DNA of 64,000 nt from an uncultured Eubacteriales bacterium (lineage in GTDB: Bacteria; Bacillota; Clostridia; Saccharofermentanales; Fastidiosipilaceae). The stretch is taken from positions 15,629 through 79,628 of the forward strand of contig CABKML010000005.1 in NCBI GenBank assembly GCA_902373515.1. The letters run 5' to 3'. The position numbers were made by a program, and so were the translations under genes. The notes under the pieces are model-generated. The model was given only the letters and a program-made list of their open reading frames with translations. It made no database searches and was not told the DNA's origin. Below are positions 52,137-61,602 of this stretch, piece after piece (the first letter of the stretch is position 1; each line of letters opens with the position of its first letter).

Positions 52137-53282
52137 AATTTGACTGATTATTCCGCCGCCGAGAATATAATCTTCCAGATAGAAAACTGCCGATTGTCCG
52201 GGAGCGATACCGGAAACGGGATGACTCAGCTCAACTCGACATTGCAGAGCGTTAAGCGGTGTGATCTTGGCTTCTACCGGTTTTTGATTGTAACGAATTT
52301 TTACCGGACAGATTATACTTTCGTGCAGGCTTTCTACAGCCATAAATTTACATAAGTCGGCAATAAATACGGATTTTAAGCTTTCAGCATAAGTTCCGAG
52401 AACGATTTCATTTTTTTCGGCTTTGATTGCCAGCACATAGGCACGATAACCTAAAGCAATATTCAATCCGCGACGTTGCCCGACTGTATAACGGGTCAAG
52501 CCTTGATGTTTTCCCAAAATATTACCGTGAATATCAACAAAATTACCGGGCTTTGCAGCTTTTTTGGTCCGGGCCGCAATAAAATCGGCGTGCGTTCCTT
52601 CAGTTACGAAGCAAATGTCTTCACTATCTTTTTTTCTCGAAATTCTGGTAAATCCGGCATCAGCCATCAGCGCCCGCACATCACTTTTTTTGTATTCGCC
52701 CAAAGGAAAAAATGTATGCTGCAAGTTTTCCTGACTTAGACTATACAGCACGTATGATTGATCCTTATCTAAATATAGAGACTTCTGAATTGTCAATCTG
52801 CCGTTGGACAACTTTTTGATGCGCGCATAATGACCGGTAGCAATAAACTGAGCTCCTATCATGCGACTGCGTTGCCACAAACCTTCCCATTTTAATTTTT
52901 GATTACAAATAATACAAGGATTGGGTGTCCGACCGGCTTGATATTCCCGGACGAAATAATCGACGACTTCCTGTTCGAAACTACGCTTGAAATTCATGAC
53001 ATAAAAAGGCACACCCATTTGAATGCAGGCTCTGCGGGCATCGGATAAAGCGTCCAAATCACAACAACCGCCGTGACTGGATAATTCATCTTTGCCGCTT
53101 TCCTGCCATAATTTCATACTGATTCCGATAACTTCATAGTTTTGCTGTTTTAATAAGTAAGCAACAGCGGTAGAGTCGATACCGCCGGACATACCTACAA
53201 CCACTTTGGGCTTATCTGTCACCGGCAGAATAATGGAAGGAGCCGGATTGGAAGCTTGATTTGAAGTGTTATCCTGCAACAT
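52128..53282 (-). CDS. mnmA: tRNA-specific 2-thiouridylase MnmA
   Basis: 384 residues. It puts the 2-thio group on U34 of tRNA-Glu/Gln/Lys using sulfur from a cysteine desulfurase. PP-loop GMSGGIDSTAV (30-40), catalytic C126 in NPCIICNQ and C223 in DICFVTEG, ATGHYARI and YTVGQRRGL are all present. The N-terminus has about 25 extra residues before the PP-loop. CAGGGA precedes the ATG. It follows the iscS gene by 33 bases in the same operon, the usual Firmicutes pairing of sulfur donor and acceptor. Confidence 0.96.
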   Translation of the reverse strand: MLQDNTSNQASNPAPSIILPVTDKPKVVVGMSGGIDSTAVAYLLKQQNYEVIGISMKLWQESGKDELSSHGGCCDLDALSDARRACIQMGVPFYVMNFKRSFEQEVVDYFVREYQAGRTPNPCIICNQKLKWEGLWQRSRMIGAQFIATGHYARIKKLSNGRLTIQKSLYLDKDQSYVLYSLSQENLQHTFFPLGEYKKSDVRALMADAGFTRISRKKDSEDICFVTEGTHADFIAARTKKAAKPGNFVDIHGNILGKHQGLTRYTVGQRRGLNIALGYRAYVLAIKAEKNEIVLGTYAESLKSVFIADLCKFMAVESLHESIICPVKIRYNQKPVEAKITPLNALQCRVELSHPVSGIAPGQSAVFYLEDYILGGGIISQIIS

Positions 53283-53315
53283 ATTGTCCCTGTTAAATGT
53301 TATTTTTACCTGATT

Positions 53316-54446
53316 TTATGCTAAATTTTTTAAGGCTGCAATGACCTGATTCACTTCTTCTGCGGTATTTTCGTAACCTAAAGTGAAACGCAGGGAACTT
53401 CCTGCCTGCTCCAAGGACTTGCCCATAGCCAACAGAACAGGACTCGGATCCAGAGAACCGGAAGCGCAGGCGGAACCGTGAGAAGCCAAAATATCGGCAA
53501 AATCGAGCAAAATCAAAGCTTCTTCGCCGGCTACATCGGGTAAACAGACATTAATGTTATTAACTAAGCGACGGGTCAAACTGCCGTTAATTTCACAAGC
53601 GGGGAAATTCTCCCGCAGTTGTTGGATGAAATACGCCTGTAAATCGGCAATATGTTTGTGAAATTCGTCATAATGCTGCAAATGAAAATCAATTGCTGCA
53701 CCCATAGCGGCAATCAGCGGTACAGGCACAGTGCCGGCTCGCCTTTCTCTTTCCTGACTGCCACCCAGGATGAATGCTGGTAAATTGAATTTATTTCGCT
53801 TGTCTTCATTCATGTAAAAAGCGCCGATACCTTTAGGTCCGTTGAACTTATGGCCCGAGAGACTTAATAAATCGACAGCAGCTGCTTTGACATCAATATT
53901 TTCATGCATAAAAGCCTGTACGGCATCGGTATGGAACAGCGTATGCGGCCGTTCACGCAGCAGAGCACCGATTTCGGCGATCGGTTGTAAAGAACCTACT
54001 TCATTATTGGCAGTCATAACGGAAACCAGAATAGTTTCAGGACGGAGCAATTTTTCTAAAGCCTGCAAATCGACGATTCCTTCGGCATCAACCGGCAAAA
54101 TACTGACTTCATACCCGTGCCGCCGGTAAAATTCGGCGCACTTACTTACAGCCGGATGCTCAATTGCACTTATTATTATGTGCCGGCCGTAATTGCTTAA
54201 AGCCTCCGTTGCCGTATAAAAGGCCCAATTATCGCTTTCACTTCCGCCTGAAGTAAAATATACTTCATTGTCGCTGCAGTTGAGAACTTTAGCAATCTTT
54301 TCCCGAGTCTGAGCGATGACATTGCGATCGGCATCAGCGGCTTTGTAGGAAGAAGAAGGATTCAGACAATGTTCACTCCAGTACATTAAGGCTTGTAAAG
54401 CCGGCTGACACATTTTGGTGGAGGCGGCGTTGTCGAAATAAATCAT
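53316..54446 (-). CDS. iscS: Cysteine desulfurase, IscS/NifS family
   Basis: 376-residue PLP enzyme releasing sulfur from cysteine as a persulfide. PLP-binding K200 in LSGHKFNGPKG; catalytic C327 in SHGSACASGS, in the long flexible loop of the group I enzymes; DNAAST at the N-terminus. It is adjacent to mnmA, so the first role is tRNA thiolation; Fe-S assembly for PflA and other clusters is also likely. No scaffold gene (iscU) is next to it. AAGGGAGAA precedes the ATG. Confidence 0.96.
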   Translation of the reverse strand: MIYFDNAASTKMCQPALQALMYWSEHCLNPSSSYKAADADRNVIAQTREKIAKVLNCSDNEVYFTSGGSESDNWAFYTATEALSNYGRHIIISAIEHPAVSKCAEFYRRHGYEVSILPVDAEGIVDLQALEKLLRPETILVSVMTANNEVGSLQPIAEIGALLRERPHTLFHTDAVQAFMHENIDVKAAAVDLLSLSGHKFNGPKGIGAFYMNEDKRNKFNLPAFILGGSQERERRAGTVPVPLIAAMGAAIDFHLQHYDEFHKHIADLQAYFIQQLRENFPACEINGSLTRRLVNNINVCLPDVAGEEALILLDFADILASHGSACASGSLDPSPVLLAMGKSLEQAGSSLRFTLGYENTAEEVNQVIAALKNLA

Positions 54447-54510
54447 ACGATTCTCCCTTCGTCACGAACCGATTGCAGTATTACAGCTGTCGATTATGAA
54501 CTTAAATAAT

Positions 54511-54536
54511 AAAAAACAGCTCCGCAACGGGAGCTG
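54511..54536 (-). terminator. Terminator after tRNA-Gly (minus strand)
   Basis: CAGCTCC pairs with GGAGCTG (54517-54523 with 54530-54536) and six T follow on the minus strand. Confidence 0.88.
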
Positions 54537-54537
54537 A

Positions 54538-54608
54538 AGCAAGTGAGGGGAATCGAACCCCCATAATCAGCTTGGGAAGCTGATGTTCTACCACTGAACT
54601 ACACCTGC
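54538..54608 (-). tRNA. tRNA-Gly (CCC)
   Basis: 71 nt on the minus strand. Acceptor GCAGGTG pairs with CACTTGC; anticodon stem CAGCT.. with loop TTCCCAA gives anticodon CCC (reads GGG). T-arm GGGGG-TTCGATT-CCCC. Discriminator T, CCA not encoded. Confidence 0.95.
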
Positions 54609-54616
54609 GTTCCTTA

Positions 54617-54645
54617 ATTATAGAGGAAAACAATCCTCTTGGCAA
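54617..54645 (-). promoter_or_regulatory. tRNA-Gly promoter (minus strand)
   Basis: On the minus strand TTGCCA (54645-54640), 17-base spacer, TATAAT (54622-54617). Start is expected at about 54610, next to the tRNA 5' end. Confidence 0.78.
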
Positions 54646-54765
54646 AGCGACTTTTTAATAATCGGTAAAGACAAATTTTCTCTTTCTTTATTACCTCTAA
54701 AAGCTGAATCCGGGTGCTATAATTGTTTGTATTAATGGAAATATTTTACAGGGAGAGATATTTTT

Positions 54766-55938
54766 ATGGATTATCAAAAGGAAGCATTGCGCAAACATCG
54801 CGAGTGGGCAGGAAAAATTGAAATTAAAACCAGAGCACCGTTGGATACGGCGGAAGCTTTGGCTTTGGCATATACACCGGGTGTTGCGGCACCTTGTTTG
54901 GAGATAGAGAAGAATCCCGATCTGTCTTTTACTTATACGAGAAGATGGAACACTGTCGCCGTTATCACTAACGGTACGGCAATCTTGGGCTTGGGTGATA
55001 TAGGACCTGTTGCCGGTATGCCGGTTATGGAAGGTAAGGCAGCCCTGTTCAAAGCTTTCGGTGACGTTGATGCTATACCGTTGTGTGTCAACAGCAAAGA
55101 CGTGGATGAGTTTGTTCATATTGTTGCCGCTTTGCAGGGAAGTTTCGGCGGCGTTAATTTGGAGGATATCAAGGCGCCGGAATGCTTTTATATTGAGGAA
55201 AAGCTGAAGAAACTTTGTGATATTCCCATTTTCCATGACGATCAGCACGGAACAGCCGTAGTAACTTTGGCGGCTTTGATCAATGCGACGAAATTTGTCG
55301 GTAAAAAAATACCTGATCTGAAGATTGTTATGAACGGAGCCGGCGCTGCAGCTGTTGCTATTTGCAAACTTTTGTTGTCTTACGGTTGCCGGAACATTAC
55401 TCTGCTTGATCGCCACGGTGCAATTTATGCCGGCAGAGATAATTTGAATGATGTGAAGAAACAAATGGCTGAAGTTACCAATTTGGAGCATGTGGCAGGT
55501 GATTTGCAGACAGTCATCAAGAACGCCGATGTGTTTATCGGAGTTTCCGCTCCGCATGTGTTAACGCCGGAAATGGTTCGGACGATGAATCGGGATGCGA
55601 TAGTTTTTGCCTGCGCCAATCCTATACCTGAGATTATGCCTGATTTGGCGTTACAGGCAGGAGCTGCAGTTGTAGCAACCGGTAGAAGCGATTTCCCGAA
55701 TCAGATTAATAATGTTTTGGCTTTCCCGGGAATTTTCCGCGGCGCTTTGGACGTGCGGGCGAAAGAAATTAACGAAGCGATGAAATTGAAGGCGGCGGAA
55801 GCGTTGGCGGCTTTAGTGACCGATGCTGAATTGAAAGCGGATTACATTTTACCGCAGGCTTTCGATCACAGAGTGACGGAAAAAGTAGCGGAGGCTTGTA
55901 AACAGGCGGCTATAGACAGCGGTATTAATCGCGTTTGA
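54766..55938 (+). CDS. NAD(P)-dependent malic enzyme
   Basis: 390 residues, the short bacterial type without phosphotransacetylase tail. It oxidatively decarboxylates malate to pyruvate. The N-terminal segment ALAYTPGVAAPCLEI, catalytic Lys in MEGKAALFKAF, metal site IFHDDQHGTA, dinucleotide site MNGAGAAAVAICKLL and the CANPIPEI motif are standard. Class II fumarase follows, giving fumarate/malate/pyruvate interconversion. AGGGAGAG is upstream. Terminator directly after. YtsJ/MaeB-like. Confidence 0.94.
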   Translation: MDYQKEALRKHREWAGKIEIKTRAPLDTAEALALAYTPGVAAPCLEIEKNPDLSFTYTRRWNTVAVITNGTAILGLGDIGPVAGMPVMEGKAALFKAFGDVDAIPLCVNSKDVDEFVHIVAALQGSFGGVNLEDIKAPECFYIEEKLKKLCDIPIFHDDQHGTAVVTLAALINATKFVGKKIPDLKIVMNGAGAAAVAICKLLLSYGCRNITLLDRHGAIYAGRDNLNDVKKQMAEVTNLEHVAGDLQTVIKNADVFIGVSAPHVLTPEMVRTMNRDAIVFACANPIPEIMPDLALQAGAAVVATGRSDFPNQINNVLAFPGIFRGALDVRAKEINEAMKLKAAEALAALVTDAELKADYILPQAFDHRVTEKVAEACKQAAIDSGINRV

Positions 55939-55943
55939 TTTGC

Positions 55944-55973
55944 AAAAAGCGCCGGTCAGCCGGTGCTTTTTTG
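55944..55973 (+). terminator. Terminator after the malic enzyme gene
   Basis: A 12-bp stem with one G-U pair (55944-55955 with 55960-55971), TCAG loop, then T run. The next start is 27 bases on, so it may only reduce transcription of fumC. Confidence 0.85.
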
Positions 55974-55999
55974 TATCTTGCAGTAAAGAAGGTTGTGTT

Positions 56000-57523
56000 A
56001 TGAAATATAGAGTTGAAACGGACAGTTTGGGTGAAGTACAGGTACCGATGCAGCGCCTGTATGCCGCTCAGACGGAAAGAAGTTTGCATAATTTCAGCAT
56101 CGGGCAGGAAGTCATGCCTTTAGAGGTGATTAAAGCCCTGGTTTTAATTAAGACGGCTGCGGCCGATATTAATCTTAAACGCGGTTATATTCCTGTATCT
56201 GTCGGTGCAGCAGTAAGTTTTGCGGGCAAGCTGATAATGGATAATTTTACGTGCTTTGTACCCGAGTTTCCTTTACATGTTTGGCAAACGGGCAGCGGGA
56301 CGCAAAGCAATATGAATGTCAACGAAGTTATGGCCAACTTGGCTACTTTATTTCTCTATCTGAAACAGGAACAGCCGACGCTGAGCGATGACGCTGCGGC
56401 CGAACAACTGTTGGATTTGCTCGGGACGGAGAAAGTTGGTGAATTATTGCAGAAAGCGGAAATAAAGGTCCTTCCGAACGATCATGTCAACTGTTCCCAA
56501 TCATCAAACGATACTTTCCCCACGGCTATGCATATCGTCGCTTATTCCGATTTAGCACAGCTGAAAATCAGTTTACGGCGGATGATTAAGACCTTTGATC
56601 CGTTAATTTCCCGTTATAAACATACATATAAGTCTGCCAGAACCCATTTACAGGATGCCGTTCCTATGTCTTTCGGTCAGGAATTAAGCGGTTGGCAGGC
56701 TCTGTTGATTGAAGCGGAAACGGCAATTAAAAATATTGAACCGTCACTTTTAAGTGTAGCTTTAGGTGCGACAGCTTGCGGAACAGGTTTGAATACACCT
56801 GATAATTTCAGCGAAGATGTTTTGCAGTTAATCAATGAATTGTTGCAGGAAAGAGAGCGAAATTCAGCTGCCGTCAGTCCGTTTAATTTCCGTAAAAGCA
56901 CTAATTTGTTTGCAGCTTTAAGCGGTAAAACGGCATTAACAGCCTGCCACGGAGTTTTACAGGCTTTAGCAGCCGACTTGTTCAAAATCGCTAACGATAT
57001 CAGATATTTGGCTTCCGGCCCGCGCCTGGGTTACGGTGAAATCAAAATTCCGGCTAATGAGCCCGGAAGTTCAATAATGCCCGGAAAAGTTAATCCGACT
57101 CAAGCCGAGGCTATGACCATGGTGGCGACTCAGGTAATTGCTAATAATCAGGCAATAGCTATGGCTGCAGCTAACGGCCAATTTCAGCTGAATGTCTATA
57201 TGCCTTTGGAAATTTACAATTTCCATCAATCCTGTCGCTTATTGAATGAAACAATTTCAAGTTTTACGGATCATTTACTGGTCGGCTTAGAAGCTAATTG
57301 TGCTAAGATGCAGGCCAATTTTAACGCTTCTTTGATGAATGTAACGGCTTTAAGTCCTAAAATCGGCTATAAGAAAGCAGCTGAACTGGCACAGGAAGCG
57401 CATAAGAACGGTTTGACACTGTTGGAAGTTGTTTTGAAAAATAAATTGATGAGTCGGGAAGAATATGAGAAATTGATGGACCCGGAGAAGCTGAGCTACC
57501 CTCACGGCGAGATGCTTTCCTGA
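56000..57523 (+). CDS. fumC: Class II fumarate hydratase
   Basis: 507 residues. It interconverts fumarate and malate. QTGSGTQSNMNVNEV, the LPNDHVNCSQSSNDTFPTAMH B-site/active-site region and the signature GSSIMPGKVNP are present; TFPTAMH favours fumarase over aspartase. About 40 residues more than usual (about 460): the insert lies around 115-160 (LKQEQPTLSDDAAAEQL...), placed before LPNDHVN. ATG 56000 is behind AAGAAGG. Works with the preceding malic enzyme. Confidence 0.93.
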   Translation: MKYRVETDSLGEVQVPMQRLYAAQTERSLHNFSIGQEVMPLEVIKALVLIKTAAADINLKRGYIPVSVGAAVSFAGKLIMDNFTCFVPEFPLHVWQTGSGTQSNMNVNEVMANLATLFLYLKQEQPTLSDDAAAEQLLDLLGTEKVGELLQKAEIKVLPNDHVNCSQSSNDTFPTAMHIVAYSDLAQLKISLRRMIKTFDPLISRYKHTYKSARTHLQDAVPMSFGQELSGWQALLIEAETAIKNIEPSLLSVALGATACGTGLNTPDNFSEDVLQLINELLQERERNSAAVSPFNFRKSTNLFAALSGKTALTACHGVLQALAADLFKIANDIRYLASGPRLGYGEIKIPANEPGSSIMPGKVNPTQAEAMTMVATQVIANNQAIAMAAANGQFQLNVYMPLEIYNFHQSCRLLNETISSFTDHLLVGLEANCAKMQANFNASLMNVTALSPKIGYKKAAELAQEAHKNGLTLLEVVLKNKLMSREEYEKLMDPEKLSYPHGEMLS

Positions 57524-57662
57524 ATTATGTGGTGCGACAACAATCTTGGTAATAAAATAGTAATTTTTTCCGGATATAATCAGGTGAATTGTCGCACTTC
57601 CGTTTGCTCTTGCGCAGGCGGAACAAGTTGCAATCTGAATTGGTAAAGTAGGTACAGTTGTG

Positions 57663-59657
57663 ATGACGGGATATGAGGGAAATAGTAAGACTGTCAGTGA
57701 ACAGGATTTAAGACGTCAGCTTATTGCCAAACAACATTTAGGCGGTTTAGCCGCATTAAAAGTTTTGGCGCTGGTGGCTGTTTGTGCTTATCATCTGCGT
57801 TCCGATATTTTTGTCGGCGGATTTTTTGCTGTTGATTTATTCTTTGTTATTACTGCTTATTTGACAACTCAGAAATTATTGCAAAATTGGCAGAAACTGC
57901 AGCTGCGCCGCTTTTATTTGCATCGCCTGCATACTTTGTGGCCACCTCTGGCAGTTATGTGTACATTCGTTCTTTTGCTTGCTTTTTCAGCTGTTCCGAA
58001 GTTGATGCAAAATATTTTACCTAATTATTTGAGCAGTTTGGTATTCATGAATAATTTCTGGCAAATATACTTAGGTGATTCTTATTTTGCCGAAGCTGTC
58101 AGCCCTTCAGCCTTTAAGCATTTATGGTACATAGCAATATTGGGGCAGATGACAATAATTTGGCCGGCCGTTTTTAAGTTATTTGCTCTTTGCCATCGCA
58201 GTCGTTTAACTTTGCAGAAAAATTTAAGCAGATTTTTGCTGGTAGTTATTATTCTTTCTGCAGCTTTCATGTTTTTTCAATATAAACCGGGCAGCGATCC
58301 GACTGTAGTTTATTACAGCACTTTAACCAGAGCATATGCTTATGCTGTCGGCGCTTTGGCAGGTGTGCTTTTCCCGGTCGAGAAATTGAATTTTCTTGCT
58401 TATGGGACATCTTATCCTGATTTGACTGGAAAATTGCAATTGCGCAGTCATGTCCGCTTTTTTGACCTTGCAGTTTTGCCTTTGCTTTGCATTGTACCTT
58501 TACTTTGGTTGATTCTGCCGGCCGATTCGCCCTTCGTATATCGCGGCGCTTTGTTGATAAATTCACTCTTGTGTGCAGCTTTAACTGTATGCGTTATGTT
58601 GCCGCAAACATGGTGGGGACGTTTCTTTGACAGCACCGGTTTCCGTTATGTGGCCAAGAAGGCTTATGAATATTATCTTTGGCAATATGCAATTATGATT
58701 CTGTTGCGGGAAGGTTTGACAACTGTCGCTTTGGATCGGAATGTTATATTGATTATTAATATTGTTTTGACTGTCATTGCAGCGGAACTTGCATATCGTT
58801 ATGTTCATGCTTTCAAATGGCACTCGTTGAAGCAGGAATTTACAGACGGTAAAATCCGCCTGCAAACTTTAGCACGTTTAACGGTTGCCGTCTTCTTTTT
58901 GTGCGGTATTGTCCCGGCTCTGTTAAATTCCAAACCGGTCTCTTTGGAAGCCGGACAGGCTTATCGTGAACAAATAAAGCAGGCAGCTTTGACACAGGAA
59001 CAGGTAGCGGATGAAACAGAACAGCAACCGGAAACGACACAGGAAACTGCTAAGGCAACTCCGGCCCCGACAGAATCTGCTCAAACTCTGAAAAATGAAA
59101 AAGGTCCCTATGATCTGGCCACAATGCAAAAAATGACAGAAAGCGATTTGACAGCGGAGGAGAAGCAGGCATTGAGCGAAATTCAAGTTTCGGCAGTCGG
59201 AGATTCCGTCCTTTTAGGCTGCTCCAATGCCATCACTAAATTAATCCCGCATTTCCGTTATCGTGCCAAAGAATCGGCGCAAGTCGATCAGGCCGTAAAA
59301 GAACTGCAAAAAATGGCTGATAATAAAAAATTGGGCGATATTGTTTTGCTGGCAGTCGGTCAAAACGGCTTTTTCACGCGCCGGCAGGCGGAAACCTTAC
59401 TGAAAATTGCAGATGGGCGGCCGGTGCTGGTATATACCATATATGTCGGCAAAGAATGGGAAGGCGCAAATAACAAAATTTGGCAGGATTTGGCACAGGA
59501 ACATGCCGAATTGGAATTAATTGATTGGCATACCTTAGCCAAGAACAGACGCAATTTGTTATGGGACGGTATTCACCCCAATAATGACGGCCAAGTTATT
59601 TATGCGCGTCTTTTCGCTCGGACTTTATTGAGAAGATTAGGCAAAAGTACAATATAG
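57663..59657 (+). CDS. OatA-like acyltransferase with SGNH hydrolase domain
   Basis: About 664 residues. An N-terminal acyltransferase-3 membrane domain (HLGGLAALKVLALVAVCAYHLR, then FFAVDLFFVITAYL; about ten helices up to residue 420) is followed by a Glu/Thr-rich linker and an extracellular SGNH domain: SAVGDSVLLG with S515, GQNG and WDGIHPN (Asp/His). The plan is that of OatA, which O-acetylates peptidoglycan and gives lysozyme resistance; polysaccharide acetylation is the alternative. A GTG three bases before the ATG could be the start. Ribosome site is weak. Confidence 0.88.
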   Translation: MTGYEGNSKTVSEQDLRRQLIAKQHLGGLAALKVLALVAVCAYHLRSDIFVGGFFAVDLFFVITAYLTTQKLLQNWQKLQLRRFYLHRLHTLWPPLAVMCTFVLLLAFSAVPKLMQNILPNYLSSLVFMNNFWQIYLGDSYFAEAVSPSAFKHLWYIAILGQMTIIWPAVFKLFALCHRSRLTLQKNLSRFLLVVIILSAAFMFFQYKPGSDPTVVYYSTLTRAYAYAVGALAGVLFPVEKLNFLAYGTSYPDLTGKLQLRSHVRFFDLAVLPLLCIVPLLWLILPADSPFVYRGALLINSLLCAALTVCVMLPQTWWGRFFDSTGFRYVAKKAYEYYLWQYAIMILLREGLTTVALDRNVILIINIVLTVIAAELAYRYVHAFKWHSLKQEFTDGKIRLQTLARLTVAVFFLCGIVPALLNSKPVSLEAGQAYREQIKQAALTQEQVADETEQQPETTQETAKATPAPTESAQTLKNEKGPYDLATMQKMTESDLTAEEKQALSEIQVSAVGDSVLLGCSNAITKLIPHFRYRAKESAQVDQAVKELQKMADNKKLGDIVLLAVGQNGFFTRRQAETLLKIADGRPVLVYTIYVGKEWEGANNKIWQDLAQEHAELELIDWHTLAKNRRNLLWDGIHPNNDGQVIYARLFARTLLRRLGKSTI

Positions 59658-59683
59658 ACCAAGATTAAAGGAGAATTATAAAA

Positions 59684-60310
59684 TTGAATACATTTAAGAA
59701 AGCAGTTGCTATTACTTTGACAGCAGCATGTATGTTACCTTGTATAGCTTGTAACCGGGGAACGGACTTAATAAGCATAGATAAACGAAATACTCAAACT
59801 ACCAAGGCTCAGGCAGCTTTGCATGAATCTCAGACACCGACAACAACAGCCAAGGAACAGAAGTCGCTTTTGGAAATTTTGCCTTTGCAGGATGAGAAGG
59901 GAGAAAAACTGAACAAGAAAGCCTTTACAGGTAAGAATGTCTATGTGATTTTTTGGACGACTTGGTGTCATTATTGCAAAGCTGAGCTGGAAGATTTGAA
60001 AATTATCAGTGAGCGTTATAAGGAGCAGGAAAATTTAACATTTTTGGCGGTCAATGTTTTAGATGAAAAAGAAGAAGCCGGCAATGCCAAGAAATATTTT
60101 TCCGAGCACGGGATTAATATACCTTTGGCTTTTATTAAACAATCCGCAGCTTCAAGCTTAGGTATCAGCGGCTATCCTTTCAATTTAATTCTGAATTCCG
60201 CCGGTAATTTGCATAGCTTGAAATATCGTGATAAACGCTCGATTAAATATTTCTTTGCTGCCGATAAAGAGCAAATCGACGGATTTATCAAGCAAATTTT
60301 GGAGGCTTAA
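59684..60310 (+). CDS. TlpA-like thioredoxin lipoprotein
   Basis: 208 residues, TTG start behind AAAGGAG. Signal peptide with lipobox LPCIAC (lipidated C23), a Thr/Gln-rich linker, and a TlpA/ResA-type thioredoxin domain with C95 and C98 in WTTWCHYC, and the cis-Pro in SGYPFNLIL. Located on the outer face of the membrane, it would reduce disulfides of exported proteins. The following ccdA gene starts immediately after and is its likely electron source. Confidence 0.9.
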   Translation: MNTFKKAVAITLTAACMLPCIACNRGTDLISIDKRNTQTTKAQAALHESQTPTTTAKEQKSLLEILPLQDEKGEKLNKKAFTGKNVYVIFWTTWCHYCKAELEDLKIISERYKEQENLTFLAVNVLDEKEEAGNAKKYFSEHGINIPLAFIKQSAASSLGISGYPFNLILNSAGNLHSLKYRDKRSIKYFFAADKEQIDGFIKQILEA

Positions 60311-61060
60311 TTGAACACTTATATACTACTATTTTTACAAGGAATAATTAGTTTCTTTTCACCTTGTATTTTACCTTTGCTGCCTGTTTATTTAATTTAT
60401 TTAGCAGCAAATGCCCGTCAGCGTCTGCAGCGTCGCCTGATTAATATTGTTGCATTTATTCTGGGATTCAGCGGCATTTTTGTAGCCCTGGGAGTTTCGG
60501 CTGCCGGTCTGGCCCGGGTCCTCTTGAGTAATCGTATTTTATTGACGCAAATTGCCGGTTGTCTGATTATACTTCTGGGAATTTATTATATGTTTTATCA
60601 ACCTATCATGAAAAGTGCACTTAAACGTCAACTTGATTATTTTTTGCTATCCATCGGCTGGAACCGGAGCGGATTAATCCTTGATAAATTGAAAGAAAAG
60701 GCGCTCAACGAAAAAGAAAAAACTCATTTTTGGGGTGCTTTACTTTTCGGTGTCGCCTTCAGTTTAACAGCTTCTCCCTGCATATCGCCCAATTTGAGTT
60801 ATGCCCTGTTGTTGGCGGCCGAAAGCAGTACGGCTTATCAGGGAGCATTATTACTATTGTTATATAGTTTGGGAATGGCTATACCTTTTATGCTGGTAGC
60901 TTTTTTTGCCAATTATTTGCAGGGTATCCTGCAACATTTTGCCCGTTACACTAATATCTGTCAGAAATTGGCGGCAATATTAATGATTATTGTCGGATGT
61001 TTCCTTTTGAGCGGCACGTTACATACTTATTTAATATCAATTCAAAAGTTATTCAGTTGA
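60311..61060 (+). CDS. CcdA-type transmembrane thiol reductant transporter
   Basis: 249 residues with six membrane helices. The two redox Cys, C19 in SFFSPCILPLLP and C157 in TASPCISP, sit in the duplicated motif of the DsbD/CcdA family. It moves reducing equivalents from cytoplasmic thioredoxin to extracytoplasmic partners. TTG start, with GGAGG inside the end of the preceding gene and zero spacing, so the two are coupled. No cytochrome c biogenesis genes are present, so the electrons probably serve wall or surface protein reduction. Confidence 0.9.
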   Translation: MNTYILLFLQGIISFFSPCILPLLPVYLIYLAANARQRLQRRLINIVAFILGFSGIFVALGVSAAGLARVLLSNRILLTQIAGCLIILLGIYYMFYQPIMKSALKRQLDYFLLSIGWNRSGLILDKLKEKALNEKEKTHFWGALLFGVAFSLTASPCISPNLSYALLLAAESSTAYQGALLLLLYSLGMAIPFMLVAFFANYLQGILQHFARYTNICQKLAAILMIIVGCFLLSGTLHTYLISIQKLFS

Positions 61061-61114
61061 ACCGGATGAACCGGAAAAGTAATACGAAAAAACAATAATT
61101 TTAGGAGAAATGCT

Positions 61115-61579
61115 ATGCGAGCTTTAATACAACGAGTTAAAGAGGCTGAAGTAGCTGTAGACGGTCAAAGAATTTCAGCTATTAAGCAGGGACTTTTAAT
61201 TTTTTTGGGCGTATCCGACAGCGATAATCGGACTGTAACTGAAAAATTCTGGCAAAAAATTAAAAATCTCAGAATATTTGAAGATACCGACGGCAAAACC
61301 AACCTGAGTTTGAGCGATATTTCCGGCAGTGTACTTATAGTTTCACAATTTACCCTGTATGCAGATTGTCATAAAGGCAATCGTCCGAGCTTTGTAAATG
61401 CGGGTAAACCGGATCATGCGGCGGAATTATATGAATATATGTTATCTCTGGCAGCTCAGGATATCCCGAATGTCGGTCACGGCAAATTCGGTGCCGATAT
61501 GCAGGTAAGTATAATCAACGACGGTCCGTTTACGCTTTTCCTGGACAGTGATGAATTGAAAATTCAACCCGTGCAGTAA
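61115..61579 (+). CDS. dtd: D-aminoacyl-tRNA deacylase
   Basis: 154 residues, normal length. It removes D-amino acids wrongly attached to tRNA. Start [26 protein letters not shown], the catalytic SQFTLYAD stretch and the gly-cisPro-type NDGPFTL are the Dtd signatures. AGGAG precedes the ATG. In B. subtilis it follows relA; here it is far from relA and next to fhs. Confidence 0.96.
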   Translation: MRALIQRVKEAEVAVDGQRISAIKQGLLIFLGVSDSDNRTVTEKFWQKIKNLRIFEDTDGKTNLSLSDISGSVLIVSQFTLYADCHKGNRPSFVNAGKPDHAAELYEYMLSLAAQDIPNVGHGKFGADMQVSIINDGPFTLFLDSDELKIQPVQ

Positions 61580-61602
61580 GCTGTATTGTAACAGGAGGTA
61601 TT

